Notes: generated from the sequence alone by a model not told the origin. Counted from the first letter of the stretch, positions 15,271-24,105 are shown. The stretch: DNA of 44,766 bases from Streptosporangiales bacterium (GCA_009379825.1 WHTA01000049.1:1-44766); one strand, 5' to 3'. Program-made: numbers and translations.

Positions 15271-16799
15271 GGCGTCCTCCGTGCGACCTTCGAACCGTAT
15301 GGGGAGTCGGCCAGGATCGGTTGCAGCGGCGTGGCGTTCGGCACCACGCCGGCAACCGGCACCCCGGACATCTGCTCGCGCACCTGCTCGCGGTAGCCGA
15401 CGGAGTTGTACGCGCAGAACGGGATCAGCCTGCCGTCCGGCGTGATCTCCTCCACGCAGCACTTCATCAGCTGCTTGACGTTGAGCGTGTACGGGTCCTG
15501 GAAGTCCTGCACCACGATCATGAACGCGCGGTCGGTCAGGTCGGTGACTGCGGGCGGCAGGTCGATGCCGCAGGCGTCGGCGCAGTCGAGCGCCTCCGCC
15601 GTCGCGGCGAGCTGCTCCGTCGTCGTGTCGGTGCCCATGAACGCCGATGCCGACCACAGCTTCTCCAGCGCCTCCCGTACGGCGAAGTCGGGCACCACGC
15701 GGTTGGTCACGTAGTCGAGGTAGTCCTCCACGTTCAGCAGCCGCGGGATCGGCACGACGCCGAACTCGGGGTCGCCTGGTGCGCCCTCGGTCAGCAGGTA
15801 GGTGATCGACCGGCAGGTCGGGAAGCAGCACGGCACGGGGAAGAAGTCGTCCTTGCGTAGCCAGTCCGGACGCTGTTCGGCGAGCAGCTCGATGACGTCG
15901 GAGTTCGTCAACCGGGTCAGCGGGTCGAACTCGACGTGCCGGCCGGAGTGCGTGACCGGCTGGAACGAGACCCCGCGCACGGCCGGGTGCGCGAGCCCGT
16001 ACTCGACGATCGCGCCGACCTCGTGCTCGTTCAGACCACGTTCGACGGCGGCAACGAGGGTGACCACGAGCCCGGCCGCGGCGCAGTTGTCCAGCGCCCG
16101 CTGCTTCACCTCGCGCAGATCCCTGCCGCGGATCTCCAGGTGCGTCCGCTCGTCGAACCCGTCGAACTGCAGGTAAATGCTCACCCGCCGGCCCGGCCGG
16201 TTGCGTTCGCCGAGCGCCGCGACGAACCGCTTGTCGGACGCCAACCTGATCCCGTTGGTGTTCAGGGTCACCGAGCGGATCGGGCGCTTCTGCGCGAGGT
16301 CGACGAAGTCGAGGATGTTCTTGTGGATGGTCGGCTCCCCGCCGGAGAGCATCACCACCTCCGCCTCGCCCTCGGACGCGACGAACGCGTCCAGCATCCG
16401 CTCGCACTGCTCGGCAGTGATCGAGTACCCGTCCGGCTGGTGGCCGGAGTCGGCGAAGCAGATCGGGCAGTCCAGGTTGCAGCCGGTGTTGACCTCGATG
16501 ATGCCGAGGCAGGCGTGCTGCTTGTGCTCGGGGCACAGCCCACAGTCGCTCGGGCAGCCGTCGCGCACCTCGGTCTGGAAGGTGAGCGGGATGGTGCCGG
16601 GCTTGTTGAACCGCGCCGAGTCCAGGTACATCTGCGCGTCGCCGTACACCAGCGCCTCGAACCAGCCGTGTTCTGGGCAGCGCTTGCGCAGGTAGACCTT
16701 GTCGTCGCGGACGTTCACCTGCGCGTCCACCACCGTCTTGCACACGGGGCACACCGACCTGGTGAACTCGATGAACACCTCCGTCCGGTCCTGCTTCAT
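15267..16799 (-). CDS. Radical SAM enzyme of the MJ0619/tetraether-synthase-like family
   Basis: A 510-residue multi-cluster radical SAM protein. The N terminus has a rubredoxin-like zinc site, CPVC at 17-20 and 'CPEHG' from Cys41. A second cysteine set at Cys82, Cys86 and Cys89 (with Cys97) is followed by the radical SAM motif Cys107-x3-Cys111-x2-Cys114 ('GCNLDCPIC') and 'MLSGGEPTIH'. Further cysteines in 'PVPCCFPTCRS' and 'MKCCVEE' could bind auxiliary clusters. This architecture matches archaeal MJ0619 and Tes, which join lipid acyl/isoprenoid chains. ATG 16799 has AGAGGGCAGG upstream. It is first gene of an operon with a methyltransferase and flavoprotein. Its substrate here is unknown; family membership is from motif recognition only. 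Confidence 0.8.
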   Translation of the reverse strand: MKQDRTEVFIEFTRSVCPVCKTVVDAQVNVRDDKVYLRKRCPEHGWFEALVYGDAQMYLDSARFNKPGTIPLTFQTEVRDGCPSDCGLCPEHKQHACLGIIEVNTGCNLDCPICFADSGHQPDGYSITAEQCERMLDAFVASEGEAEVVMLSGGEPTIHKNILDFVDLAQKRPIRSVTLNTNGIRLASDKRFVAALGERNRPGRRVSIYLQFDGFDERTHLEIRGRDLREVKQRALDNCAAAGLVVTLVAAVERGLNEHEVGAIVEYGLAHPAVRGVSFQPVTHSGRHVEFDPLTRLTNSDVIELLAEQRPDWLRKDDFFPVPCCFPTCRSITYLLTEGAPGDPEFGVVPIPRLLNVEDYLDYVTNRVVPDFAVREALEKLWSASAFMGTDTTTEQLAATAEALDCADACGIDLPPAVTDLTDRAFMIVVQDFQDPYTLNVKQLMKCCVEEITPDGRLIPFCAYNSVGYREQVREQMSGVPVAGVVPNATPLQPILADSPYGSKVARRTP

Positions 16800-16874
16800 G
16801 CCTGCCCTCTCGCCGCCGCCACGCCATCAGCTTGACCCTGCCGGCGCCGCGGGTCCAGGTCGGTAAGCCTGCTC

Positions 16875-16893
16875 ACATACCCGGGCGTTATGT
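16875..16893. promoter_or_regulatory. Inverted repeat just upstream of the IclR gene
   Basis: ACATA and TATGT flank nine bases, ending eight bases before the IclR start codon, within the 101-bp gap between the divergent radical SAM and IclR genes. It could be an autoregulatory operator. The arms are short, so chance is possible. Confidence 0.3.
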
Positions 16894-16900
16894 TCGAAGG

Positions 16901-17725
16901 ATGCCGGAGACCGAACACACGCCTGGTGGCAAGGCGGGTGTGCAGTCGATCGACCGGGCGGTCGCGGTCTTGCGGTGCTTCGGGCCGCAGCGCCCGGAGC
17001 TGGGCATCAGCGAGCTCGCCCGGACGACGGGGCTGTCGACGAGCACTGTCCACCGGCTGCTCGTCGCCATGCAGCGCAACGGCCTGGTGCGACAGGTCCC
17101 CGGCCGGCGGTACACGCTGGGCCCGTTGCTGGTGCAGCTCGCACGCAGCGGCCTGTTCCCCGCCACCGTCCGCGACGCGGCGATCGAGGTCATGCACGAG
17201 CTGCGCGACCGCTTCGACGAGACGGTGGCGGTGCACGAGCTGCTGCCGACGTACGAGCGGGCCGTCGTCGACCAGGTGGAGAGCCGGCAGGAGCTGCGCC
17301 GTACGTACATCGAGCTGGGCGCGCCGATCGCACTGCCGCTCGGTGCGCCCGGCAAGGTCATGTTGGCGTACGTGCCCGCGCAGGTGCGCGACGCGATCCT
17401 GGGCGAACCGATCGCGAAGGTCACCGCGACGACGGTGACCGACGTGGCCGAGCTGCGCGCGCAGCTCGACGAGATCAGGGAGACCGGCTACGCGTACTCG
17501 TACGCCGAGCGCACCCCGGGCATCCGGACGGTGGCCGCCGCCCTGTTCGACCACACCGGCGAGGTGGTCGGCGCGTTGAGCATCAGTGGGCCGGAGATGC
17601 GGATGCCGCACGAGCACATGGTCGAGCTTGCGCCGCCCATGGCGGAGGCCGCCTGGCAGGTCTCCGTGCGTCTCGGCGCCACCGTGGAGGGCCTGGCCGA
17701 GTGCAAGGAGCGCGCCGCCGGCTGA
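16901..17725 (+). CDS. IclR-family transcriptional regulator
   Basis: A 274-residue IclR regulator. The N-terminal winged helix-turn-helix is 'GVQSIDRAVAVLRCF', 'GISELARTTGLSTSTVHRLLVAMQRNGLVRQ', and the C-terminal effector-binding domain has 'MHELRDRFDETVAVHELLP', 'IALPLGAPGKVMLAY', 'GYAYSYAERTPGIRTVAAALFDHTGEVVGALSISG'. ATG 16901 has a GAAGG just upstream; longer frames start inside the radical SAM promoter region. It diverges from the radical SAM operon and is followed after 37 bp by an amidase in the same direction, so it may control either. IclR relatives next to amidases often govern catabolism of amides or heterocycles. Confidence 0.92.
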   Translation: MPETEHTPGGKAGVQSIDRAVAVLRCFGPQRPELGISELARTTGLSTSTVHRLLVAMQRNGLVRQVPGRRYTLGPLLVQLARSGLFPATVRDAAIEVMHELRDRFDETVAVHELLPTYERAVVDQVESRQELRRTYIELGAPIALPLGAPGKVMLAYVPAQVRDAILGEPIAKVTATTVTDVAELRAQLDEIRETGYAYSYAERTPGIRTVAAALFDHTGEVVGALSISGPEMRMPHEHMVELAPPMAEAAWQVSVRLGATVEGLAECKERAAG

Positions 17726-17762
17726 CCCCGTGGCGTACCGCGGTACGGCAGGATGAGCGGCG

Positions 17763-18869
17763 ATGACGACCTGGCTGCTGCGGCTGGACGTAGACGGAGA
17801 AGGACCGCGGGTCGCGGTCAAGGACTGCATCGACGTCGCGGGTACCCCGACGACCGTGGGCTGTGCGGCGATCGCGGCGGACGCGGAACCGGCGAGGTTC
17901 GACGCGCCCGTGGTGGCGAACGCCCGCGCGGCGGGCGCGCGGATCGTCGGCAAGACGAACCTCACCGAGCTGTGCCGGCACGCCGACGGCGTCAACCCGT
18001 GGACCGGCACGCCGCGCAACCCGCTCGACCCGGAACGGATCCCCGGTGGCTCGTCCAGCGGGTCGGCGGTGGCCGTCGTGCGCGGGGAGGCCGACGTCGG
18101 TTACGGCACCGACACCGGCGGGTCGGTGCGGGTGCCGGCCGCGTGCTGTGGGATCGCCGGGCTGAAGACCACGGCGTCGCGGGTGCCCACGCACGGGGTC
18201 TTCGAGTTCTCCCGCACGCTCGACACGGTGGGGCCGCTGGCCAGGGACGTCGCCGGGCTCGCCGTCGGGATGGGGTTGCTCGAGCCGGGGTTCGCCGCCG
18301 CCGCGACGTACGACGGTCCGCGTACGGTCGCCCGCCTGCGGCTGCCCGGCGTGGCGGCCGACCTGGACCGGGCCGTGGACGCCGCGCTCACCGCGGCCGG
18401 CATCGCGGCCACCGACGTCACGCTTCCCCAGTGGGACGACTGGGTCGCAGCCGCCAACACCATCATGACCGCGGAGGGCTTCCACGCGCACCGGCACCTC
18501 CTCGACCGTGCCGACCAGCTGGAGGAGCGGCACGCCGAGGGGATCAGGGAGGGCGCGGCGATCCCGGCGGAACGGGTGGTGGCAAGCCGTCGGCTCGACC
18601 GGGCCGCCCGCGTGGAGGTGGCCGAGCTGCTCGACCGCTACGGCGCGCTCGCGCTGCCCACCATGCAGTCGCTGCCGCCGAAGCTCGGCGAGCCGGCCGC
18701 GACGACGTACCTGACCGCGCCGGTCAACCTGCTGGGTCTGCCGGCGGTGGCGTTGCCGGTGCCGCGCGACGCCGGCGGGTTCCCTGCGTCGCTGCAGCTC
18801 GTCGGCCCCTGGTTCGCGGAGGAGCAGCTGCTGGCCCTGGCCGGGCTCGTGGAGACCGCGCTCGGCTAG
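17763..18869 (+). CDS. Amidase, amidase-signature family
   Basis: A 368-residue amidase. The catalytic lysine is Lys20 in 'RVAVKDCIDVAGTP', 'ARIVGKTNLTEL' follows, and the signature 'RIPGGSSSGSAVAVV' with 'GYGTDTGGSVRVPAACCGIAGLK' provides the Ser-cisSer-Lys triad. The C terminus 'YLTAPVNLLGLPAVALPVP' is also typical. It is shorter than the roughly 450-residue GatA or fatty-acid amide hydrolases, with a reduced central region, like a group of small actinobacterial amidases. The substrate is unknown. It probably forms an operon with the upstream IclR gene, and a strong hairpin follows it. Confidence 0.9.
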   Translation: MTTWLLRLDVDGEGPRVAVKDCIDVAGTPTTVGCAAIAADAEPARFDAPVVANARAAGARIVGKTNLTELCRHADGVNPWTGTPRNPLDPERIPGGSSSGSAVAVVRGEADVGYGTDTGGSVRVPAACCGIAGLKTTASRVPTHGVFEFSRTLDTVGPLARDVAGLAVGMGLLEPGFAAAATYDGPRTVARLRLPGVAADLDRAVDAALTAAGIAATDVTLPQWDDWVAAANTIMTAEGFHAHRHLLDRADQLEERHAEGIREGAAIPAERVVASRRLDRAARVEVAELLDRYGALALPTMQSLPPKLGEPAATTYLTAPVNLLGLPAVALPVPRDAGGFPASLQLVGPWFAEEQLLALAGLVETALG

Positions 18870-18887
18870 CCGGCCACCGAAATGCCA

Positions 18888-18929
18888 CGGGCCGACCTCG
18901 GGCGGTGTGGTCACCGCGAGGTCGGCCCG
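18888..18929. terminator. Bidirectional terminator hairpin between the amidase and tRNA-Ser
   Basis: CGGGCCGACCTCG and its exact complement form a 13-bp stem. Inside it a second 5-bp stem (CGGTG/CACCG) closes a TGGT loop, with two unpaired G between the stems. It lies 19 bp past the amidase stop and 28 bp beyond the tRNA-Ser 3' end, between convergent genes, so it can serve both. Confidence 0.8.
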
Positions 18930-18956
18930 GTGCGGACCACCAATGGGAATCCCCAG

Positions 18957-19047
18957 CGGAGGCTCCGGGATTCGAACCCGGGAGAGAGCTATAAACCCTC
19001 AACCCGCTTAGCAGGCGGGCGCCATAGGCCAACTAGGCGAAGCCTCC
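18957..19047 (-). tRNA. tRNA-Ser (anticodon GCT)
   Basis: A 91-nt class II tRNA on the minus strand. The acceptor stem GGAGGCT pairs with AGCCTCC, followed by discriminator G. The anticodon arm CCCGC-CTGCTAA-GCGGG gives GCT. A long variable arm and the T arm CCGGGTTCGAATCCCGG follow. CCA is not encoded. Confidence 0.97.
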
Positions 19048-19103
19048 AGATCTAGCGAACAAAGGCTACCGTTCCCGTCTCGACGGCTGCAAAGCGGCCG
19101 CGG

Positions 19104-20123
19104 TCAGGTCTGCGAGAGGTGGTCGGGGAACTGGATGTAGACGAGCTGGTCGCCGCGGCGCAGCTCGCCGGCGTGGTTCGCCGGGATGGCCTCCTCCCGG
19201 GAGCCCCTGACCACCGCGACCACGACCTCCGTCACATCGCGGACGCTCTTGCCGATCTCGGCCTCGGTGATCGGGCGCTGCTTCAGGTCCAGGCCGATAC
19301 CGTACGAGATGAGGTCCTCGGCGACGGCGGCGACCGACGGCTTGCGTGCGGCGAGGCCGACCAGCCGGCCGGCGGCCTCCTGCGCGGTGATCACCGACCT
19401 GGCTCCGCTCTGCTTGAGCAGGTCGACGTTCTCCTCCTCCCGTACGGAGGCTGCGATGTAGACGGTCTTGTTCAGTTTCCGTACGGTCAGGGCGATCATC
19501 ACCGCGCTGTTGTCGTCGTGCACGGTGATGAGCACGGCGCGGGCCCGGTCCACGCGTGCCTCTTTGAGGGTCTCCGACTGTTCCGCGTTCGCCTGGATCG
19601 CCACGAGGCCCATGGCCTGCGCAGCCGCCACCCGTTCCCCGCCGGGGTCGATGACGACGATGCGGTTCGGTTCGAAGCCGTCCGTGATGAGCGTGCGTGC
19701 GGCGGCCCTGCCTTTGGTGCCGAAGCCGCAGATGATGATGTGGTTACGCACTCGTGCCTTCCAACGGGAGATCCGGTACTCCTTGCGGCTGCGCTCCGAC
19801 AGTGCGGTGATCGTCGTGCCGATCAGCACGATGAGGAAGAGGATCCGCAACGGCGTGAGGATGACGATGGTGAAGAACCTCGCCTGCGGGGTCACCGGCA
19901 CGATGTCGCCGTAACCCGTGGTGGACAGACTCACCGTGGCGTAGTAGATGGCATCGAGCCAGCCCACCGTCGACCCGTCGGAGTCCTCGTACGCCTCGTG
20001 GTCGGCCATCACCATGACGGCCGACACCAGCACGATCGCGATGGCGAACGCGATTCGCCTGCCGATCTCCACCAGCGGTGGCCGCTCCCGCCGCTGCGGC
20101 AGCCGTAGCTCCATACGTGCCAT
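19104..20123 (-). CDS. Two-helix potassium channel with TrkA-N (RCK) domains
   Basis: A 339-residue membrane protein. The first transmembrane helix 'FAIAIVLVSAVMVMA' is followed by the pore loop 'YYATVSLSTTGYGDIVPV', whose TGYGD is the potassium selectivity filter, and a second helix 'FFTIVILTPLRILFLIVLIG'. A TrkA-N Rossmann domain follows ('HIIICGFGTKGRAAARTLI', 'RIVVIDPGGERVAAAQ'), then a TrkA-C-like end ('RDVTEVVVAVVRGSREEAIPA'). This is a ligand-gated K+ channel of the MthK/Kch type rather than a TrkH partner. ATG 20123 was chosen with an in-frame ATG at 20114 as alternative; neither has a strong ribosome site. It stands alone. Confidence 0.92.
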   Translation of the reverse strand: MARMELRLPQRRERPPLVEIGRRIAFAIAIVLVSAVMVMADHEAYEDSDGSTVGWLDAIYYATVSLSTTGYGDIVPVTPQARFFTIVILTPLRILFLIVLIGTTITALSERSRKEYRISRWKARVRNHIIICGFGTKGRAAARTLITDGFEPNRIVVIDPGGERVAAAQAMGLVAIQANAEQSETLKEARVDRARAVLITVHDDNSAVMIALTVRKLNKTVYIAASVREEENVDLLKQSGARSVITAQEAAGRLVGLAARKPSVAAVAEDLISYGIGLDLKQRPITEAEIGKSVRDVTEVVVAVVRGSREEAIPANHAGELRRGDQLVYIQFPDHLSQT

Positions 20124-20161
20124 GGAGGTCAGGCTAGTCCCGGCCCGGTGTCCGGCCGCGC

Positions 20162-21793
20162 TCAGCCGTGCGCGACCTGGCGTATCTCCAGCTCATCGTC
20201 GGCGTACCGCTGCCGCAGGACCTTCTTGTCGAACTTGCCGACGCTGGTCTTCGGGATCTCGTCGACGAACGTGAACTGGTCCGGCAGCTGCCAGCCCGCA
20301 AACTCCGCGCGCAGCGACTCGCGCAGCTCCTGCGGGTCCGGGGTGGCGTCCGCGGCGGCGACCACGCACGCGAGCGGGCGTTCGCTCCACGTCTCGTCCG
20401 GGATCGCGATGACGGCCGCCTCGAACACGCCTGCGTGCGCCATCAGCGCGTTCTCCATGTCGACCGACGAGATCCACTCCCCGCCGGACTTTATGACGTC
20501 CTTCGCGCGGTCGGTGATGGTGAAGAAGCCGCGTTCATCGACGGTGCCGACGTCGCCGGTACGCAGCCAGCCGTCCTGGAACTTCTCCGGGCTGTCCTCG
20601 CGGTAGTAGCTCTCGGTCACCCACGGGCCGCGCACCTCGAGCTCGCCGAGCGACTCGCCGTCGTTGGGCACGACGGAGCCGTCGCCGCCGACCAGCCGGT
20701 ACTGCACCTCCGGAAGGATCCTGCCCTGGCTGAGCCGGCAGCGCAGCGCCTCCTCGCCGGTGAGCTCCTGCGGCGGGAACGCGGTGCTCGCCAGCGGCGA
20801 GGTCTCGGTCATGCCCCAGGCGTGGCGCACGGTGACGCCGAACTCCTGCTCGTACGCGAGCATCAGCGAGCGCGGCACGGCGGAGCCGCCGCAGATGACC
20901 TTGCGCAGCGACGACAGGTCGGTGCCCGCGCCGCGGGCGTGCTGCAGCAGGCCGGTCCAGATGGTCGGCACCGCGCCGGCGACGGTGGGCCGTTCCGCCT
21001 CGATCATCGCCGCGAGCGGCTCACCCTGCAGGAACCGGTCCGGCATCAGCAGGTCGGCGCCGACGAGCACAGAGGCGTACGGCAGTCCCCACGCGTTCGC
21101 GTGGAACATCGGCACCACCGGCAGCACCCGGTCGTCCTGCGACAGCGCGGCCACGTCGCCGCGAGCGAGCGCGGACGAGTGCAGGTACGTGGACCGGTGG
21201 CTGTAGACGACGCCCTTCGGGTTCCCCGTCGTGCCGCTCGTGTAGCACATGCCGGCGGCCTGCCGCTCGTCGATCTCCGGCCAGGGGAACGTCGGCTCCG
21301 CCGCGGCCAGCGCGTCCGCGTACCTGTGCACCTCCACGCCGTCGGCCGCCACCGTGGCGAGGTCGGCGTCCCCCGTCACGAGCACGTGGCGCACGCAGGG
21401 CAGCTTCGGCAGCAGCCGGCCGAACGGCTCGGCCAGCGTGCCGTCGACGATGACCACCTCGTCCTCGGCGTGGTTGACGACGTAGACGAGCTGTTCCGGG
21501 AACAGCCGGATGTTGATCGGGTGCAGCACCGCGCCCATCGCGGGAACGGCGAGGTACGCCTCCAAGTGCTCCTGGTTGTTCCAGCAGAATGTGCCGACCC
21601 GCTGGTCACCGTCCACGCCGAGCGCGCGCAGTGCGCCGGCCAGCCGGGCGATCCGGCCACCGAGCTCGCCGTAGCTGCACGACCGGGACCCGGTGCCCGT
21701 CCAGGTGAGTACGCGGCCGTCGCCGTGCGCAGTGGTGCTGTAGAGGGCGAGGTTCGTCAGGGAGAGAGGGACGTCCATCATCGTGCTCTTCAT
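20162..21793 (-). CDS. Long-chain-fatty-acid--CoA ligase / AMP-binding acyl-CoA synthetase
   Basis: A 543-residue adenylate-forming ligase. It carries the P-loop 'MCYTSGTTGNPKGVVYSH', 'PMFHANAWGLPYASVLVGAD', 'RHAWGMTETSPLAS' (YGxTE region), 'DGWLRTGDVGTVDERGFFTITDRAKDVIKSGGEWIS' and the C-terminal catalytic lysine in 'PKTSVGKFDKKVLRQ'. All core motifs A3-A10 are present. The pattern is that of medium/long-chain fatty acyl-CoA synthetases (FadD-like), often named 'long-chain fatty acid--CoA ligase'. ATG 21793 has AAGGAGG upstream. It lies 95 bp past the SecD-like gene on the same strand, and next to the phenylacetate genes, but it is probably a separate transcription unit. Confidence 0.92.
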   Translation of the reverse strand: MKSTMMDVPLSLTNLALYSTTAHGDGRVLTWTGTGSRSCSYGELGGRIARLAGALRALGVDGDQRVGTFCWNNQEHLEAYLAVPAMGAVLHPINIRLFPEQLVYVVNHAEDEVVIVDGTLAEPFGRLLPKLPCVRHVLVTGDADLATVAADGVEVHRYADALAAAEPTFPWPEIDERQAAGMCYTSGTTGNPKGVVYSHRSTYLHSSALARGDVAALSQDDRVLPVVPMFHANAWGLPYASVLVGADLLMPDRFLQGEPLAAMIEAERPTVAGAVPTIWTGLLQHARGAGTDLSSLRKVICGGSAVPRSLMLAYEQEFGVTVRHAWGMTETSPLASTAFPPQELTGEEALRCRLSQGRILPEVQYRLVGGDGSVVPNDGESLGELEVRGPWVTESYYREDSPEKFQDGWLRTGDVGTVDERGFFTITDRAKDVIKSGGEWISSVDMENALMAHAGVFEAAVIAIPDETWSERPLACVVAAADATPDPQELRESLRAEFAGWQLPDQFTFVDEIPKTSVGKFDKKVLRQRYADDELEIRQVAHG

Positions 21794-21888
21794 CGAGCCT
21801 CCTTGGTCACGGACGCAAGGTTGCTCACGATGATGGACCCACAACGCCGCCGGGCGCGAGGGGTACGCGGAATTTCCTGGTCAGGTGC

Positions 21889-22686
21889 CTACTCGGCGAC
21901 CCGCACCGATCCCTTGTGCAAGGTGGCGTCGTACTTGCTCGCGGCGACGGCGTCGGCGAGGTCCTGACCCTCCGGCTTGGAGAAGCCGGGCAGCTGGATG
22001 ACGCCGTTGGTGACCGGGCGTTCGACGGGTTCCGCGCTCAGCACGATCCCGCCGTAGACGACAGCGAGCCGCCGCCCGTCCTCCGACGAGCCAGTCATCC
22101 GCTTGGTCGTGGTCGCGAGCTTCTCCTTCGGCTCGCCTTCCAGGTTCATCTCCACCGCGTACGCGCCGGTGCCCGCCTTGTCCTCGACGACGTTCGAGCT
22201 GTCGATGTCCGAGCCTTCGAGGAACGGCTTGGCGAGGTGGTACCAGTAGGACCTGGCACGGTCGCAGGCGTGGTTCTCAGGCGGGTCGTGGCAACCCTCG
22301 TTCTTCACCACGGCGCCCTGCCCGACCTTGCCCGAGTTGATCACGCTGCTGAACTGCAGCTTCGGCCCGCTGTCCGGCAACGACTCCAGCTCTGGCTGCT
22401 CCACCTCGGGTACGGCCACGGTCACCAGGTTGTCGTCCACCCACCAGCGCGCGTCGGCTGCGCGGCCCATGTGCAGACGGAAGACCAGCGACTTGGCGAC
22501 CGCTTCGCCTTGTTCGTCGGTCAGGTCACCGTCGATGGTGTACTCGACGTACGCCCAGCCACTGGGCACGTGTGCGCCTTGCATCTTGTCGAACAACTGG
22601 ACGGCACCGAAGATCCCGGCGATGACCAGGCTGAACACGACGACAGTGCTGCCGAGGGCGAACAGCGAGTTCCCCCGGGTGCCCAC
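21889..22686 (-). CDS. Membrane-anchored protein with a SecD P1-like domain, unknown function
   Basis: A 265-residue protein with a single N-terminal membrane helix ('LFALGSTVVVFSLVIAGIFGAVQLF') and an exported domain. The C-terminal part ('LAVVYGGIVLSAEPVERPVTNG', then 'IQLPGFSKPEGQDLADAVAAS') has the pattern of the SecD periplasmic head, where 'AIVLDGKVISAP' and 'GNFT..EAKDLA' occur. It lacks the six-helix SecD membrane domain. Two cysteines in 'EGCHDPPENHACDRA' may form a disulfide. GTG 22686 has AGGGGAG six bases upstream; GTG 22689 is an alternative. It lies between PaaK and the acyl-CoA ligase with no obvious link to either. Function unknown; the SecD resemblance is my reading of the motifs. 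Confidence 0.7.
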   Translation of the reverse strand: MGTRGNSLFALGSTVVVFSLVIAGIFGAVQLFDKMQGAHVPSGWAYVEYTIDGDLTDEQGEAVAKSLVFRLHMGRAADARWWVDDNLVTVAVPEVEQPELESLPDSGPKLQFSSVINSGKVGQGAVVKNEGCHDPPENHACDRARSYWYHLAKPFLEGSDIDSSNVVEDKAGTGAYAVEMNLEGEPKEKLATTTKRMTGSSEDGRRLAVVYGGIVLSAEPVERPVTNGVIQLPGFSKPEGQDLADAVAASKYDATLHKGSVRVAE

Positions 22687-22789
22687 CACATGCTCCCCTC
22701 GCCGGTCGACCTGCCGGCGGCCAGACTTGCACACTCGCCTCTGCGTCGCCAACGGCGAGGCTGTGTGTGACCGGGAGGGGACGGTATGC

Positions 22790-24088
22790 CTAGCGTTCGT
22801 CGAAGACGCGTTTGAGCTTACCGGTCGAACGAGCCAAGCTGCCCGGCTCGACGACCTCGACCGTGCAGGCGATCCCCAGCCGTTCCTTCAGCGACGTGGC
22901 GAGTGCGGCGGACGCGCCCGTGCCGTCGTCGACCGGCCGCGCCGGATCCCGCTCGACCTGCACGGTGAGCTCGTCCAGCCGGTGTGGGCGGGTGAGCACG
23001 AGCCGGAAGTGCGGGCTCAGTGCTGCGGTCGCGAGCACCAGCTCCTCCACCTGGGTGGGGAACAGGTTCACGCCGCGCACGATGATCATGTCGTCGCTAC
23101 GCCCGGTGACCTTCGCCATCCTGCGGAACGTCCGCGCCGTGCCGGGCAACAGCTGCGAGAGGTCCCTGGTGCGGTACCTGACGACCGGCGACGCCTTTCG
23201 GGTGAGCGTGGTGAACACCAGTTCGCCCGGTTCGCCGTCCGGCAGCACCTCGCCGGTGTCCGGGTCGACGACCTCCGGGTAGAAGTGGTCCTCCCAGACG
23301 TGCAGGCCGTCCTTGGTCTCCACGCACTCGTTCGCCACGCCAGGGCCCATCACCTCGGACAGCCCGTAGATGTCCACCGCGTGCATGTCGAAGGCGTCCT
23401 CGAGTGCGGCCCTGGTGCCCGGGGTCCACGGTTCTGCGCCGAAGATGCCCACCTTGAGCGAAGAGGCGCGCGGGTCGAGCCCTTGCGCGTGGAACTCGTC
23501 GAGCAGCGCCAGCATGTACGACGGCGTCACCATGATGATGTCGGGCTCGAAGTCGCGGATCAGCTGCACCTGTCGCGGCGTCATGCCACCGGACACGGGT
23601 ACGACGGTGCAGCCCAGGCGCTCCGCGCCGTAGTGCGCGCCCAGGCCGCCGGTGAACAGGCCGTACCCGTACGCGACGTGCACCAGGTCGCCTGGCCGGC
23701 CACCGGACGCCCGGATCGAGCGCGCCACCAGGTCGGCCCAGTTGTCCAGGTCGGCGCGGGTGTACCCGACCACGGTCGCGTCGCCGGTGGTGCCGCTGGA
23801 CGCGTGCAGCCGCAGCACGTCGGCGCGCGGGACGCCGAGCATGCCGAACGGGTAGCTGTCCCTGAGGTCCTGTTTCGTGGTGAACGGGAACCTCCGCAGG
23901 TCGGCGAGCTCACGGCAGTCGTCGGGATGCACACCGGCCGCGTCGAACCGTTCCCGGTACAGCGGCACGTTCTCGTACGCGTGCCGCAGCGACCACCGCA
24001 GCCGCTCCAGCTGCAGTGCGGCGAGCTCGTCGCTGGACGCGGTCTCTATCGGTTCCAGCTCGCCGGTACCAGGGCGCAGGTCGAGCAT
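22790..24088 (-). CDS. paaK: Phenylacetate--CoA ligase
   Basis: A 432-residue adenylate-forming ligase that makes phenylacetyl-CoA from phenylacetate, CoA and ATP. It has 'RFPFTTKQDLRDSYPFG', the short P-loop 'LHASSGTTGDATVVGY' at about residue 97, 'GIFGAEPWTPGTRAALEDAF', 'DIYGLSEVMGPGVANEC', and the hinge/C-terminal motif 'TGRSDDMIIVRGVNLFPTQVEE' with 'STGKLKRV'. These are specific to PaaK. ATG 24088 has GGAG five bases upstream; GTG 24109 has no good site and would overlap the previous stop. It is the last gene of the paa operon and supplies the substrate for the PaaABCDE epoxidase. Confidence 0.95.
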   Translation of the reverse strand: MLDLRPGTGELEPIETASSDELAALQLERLRWSLRHAYENVPLYRERFDAAGVHPDDCRELADLRRFPFTTKQDLRDSYPFGMLGVPRADVLRLHASSGTTGDATVVGYTRADLDNWADLVARSIRASGGRPGDLVHVAYGYGLFTGGLGAHYGAERLGCTVVPVSGGMTPRQVQLIRDFEPDIIMVTPSYMLALLDEFHAQGLDPRASSLKVGIFGAEPWTPGTRAALEDAFDMHAVDIYGLSEVMGPGVANECVETKDGLHVWEDHFYPEVVDPDTGEVLPDGEPGELVFTTLTRKASPVVRYRTRDLSQLLPGTARTFRRMAKVTGRSDDMIIVRGVNLFPTQVEELVLATAALSPHFRLVLTRPHRLDELTVQVERDPARPVDDGTGASAALATSLKERLGIACTVEVVEPGSLARSTGKLKRVFDER

Positions 24089-24105
24089 CGTTGCTCCATT
24101 CCTCG

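Noticed and set aside
14479-16827. A single 782-codon frame spanning the radical SAM gene region and the methyltransferase
   Set aside because: The first two thirds are an out-of-frame reading of the radical SAM gene; the real methyltransferase starts at 15270 and the radical SAM gene uses another frame with clear motifs.
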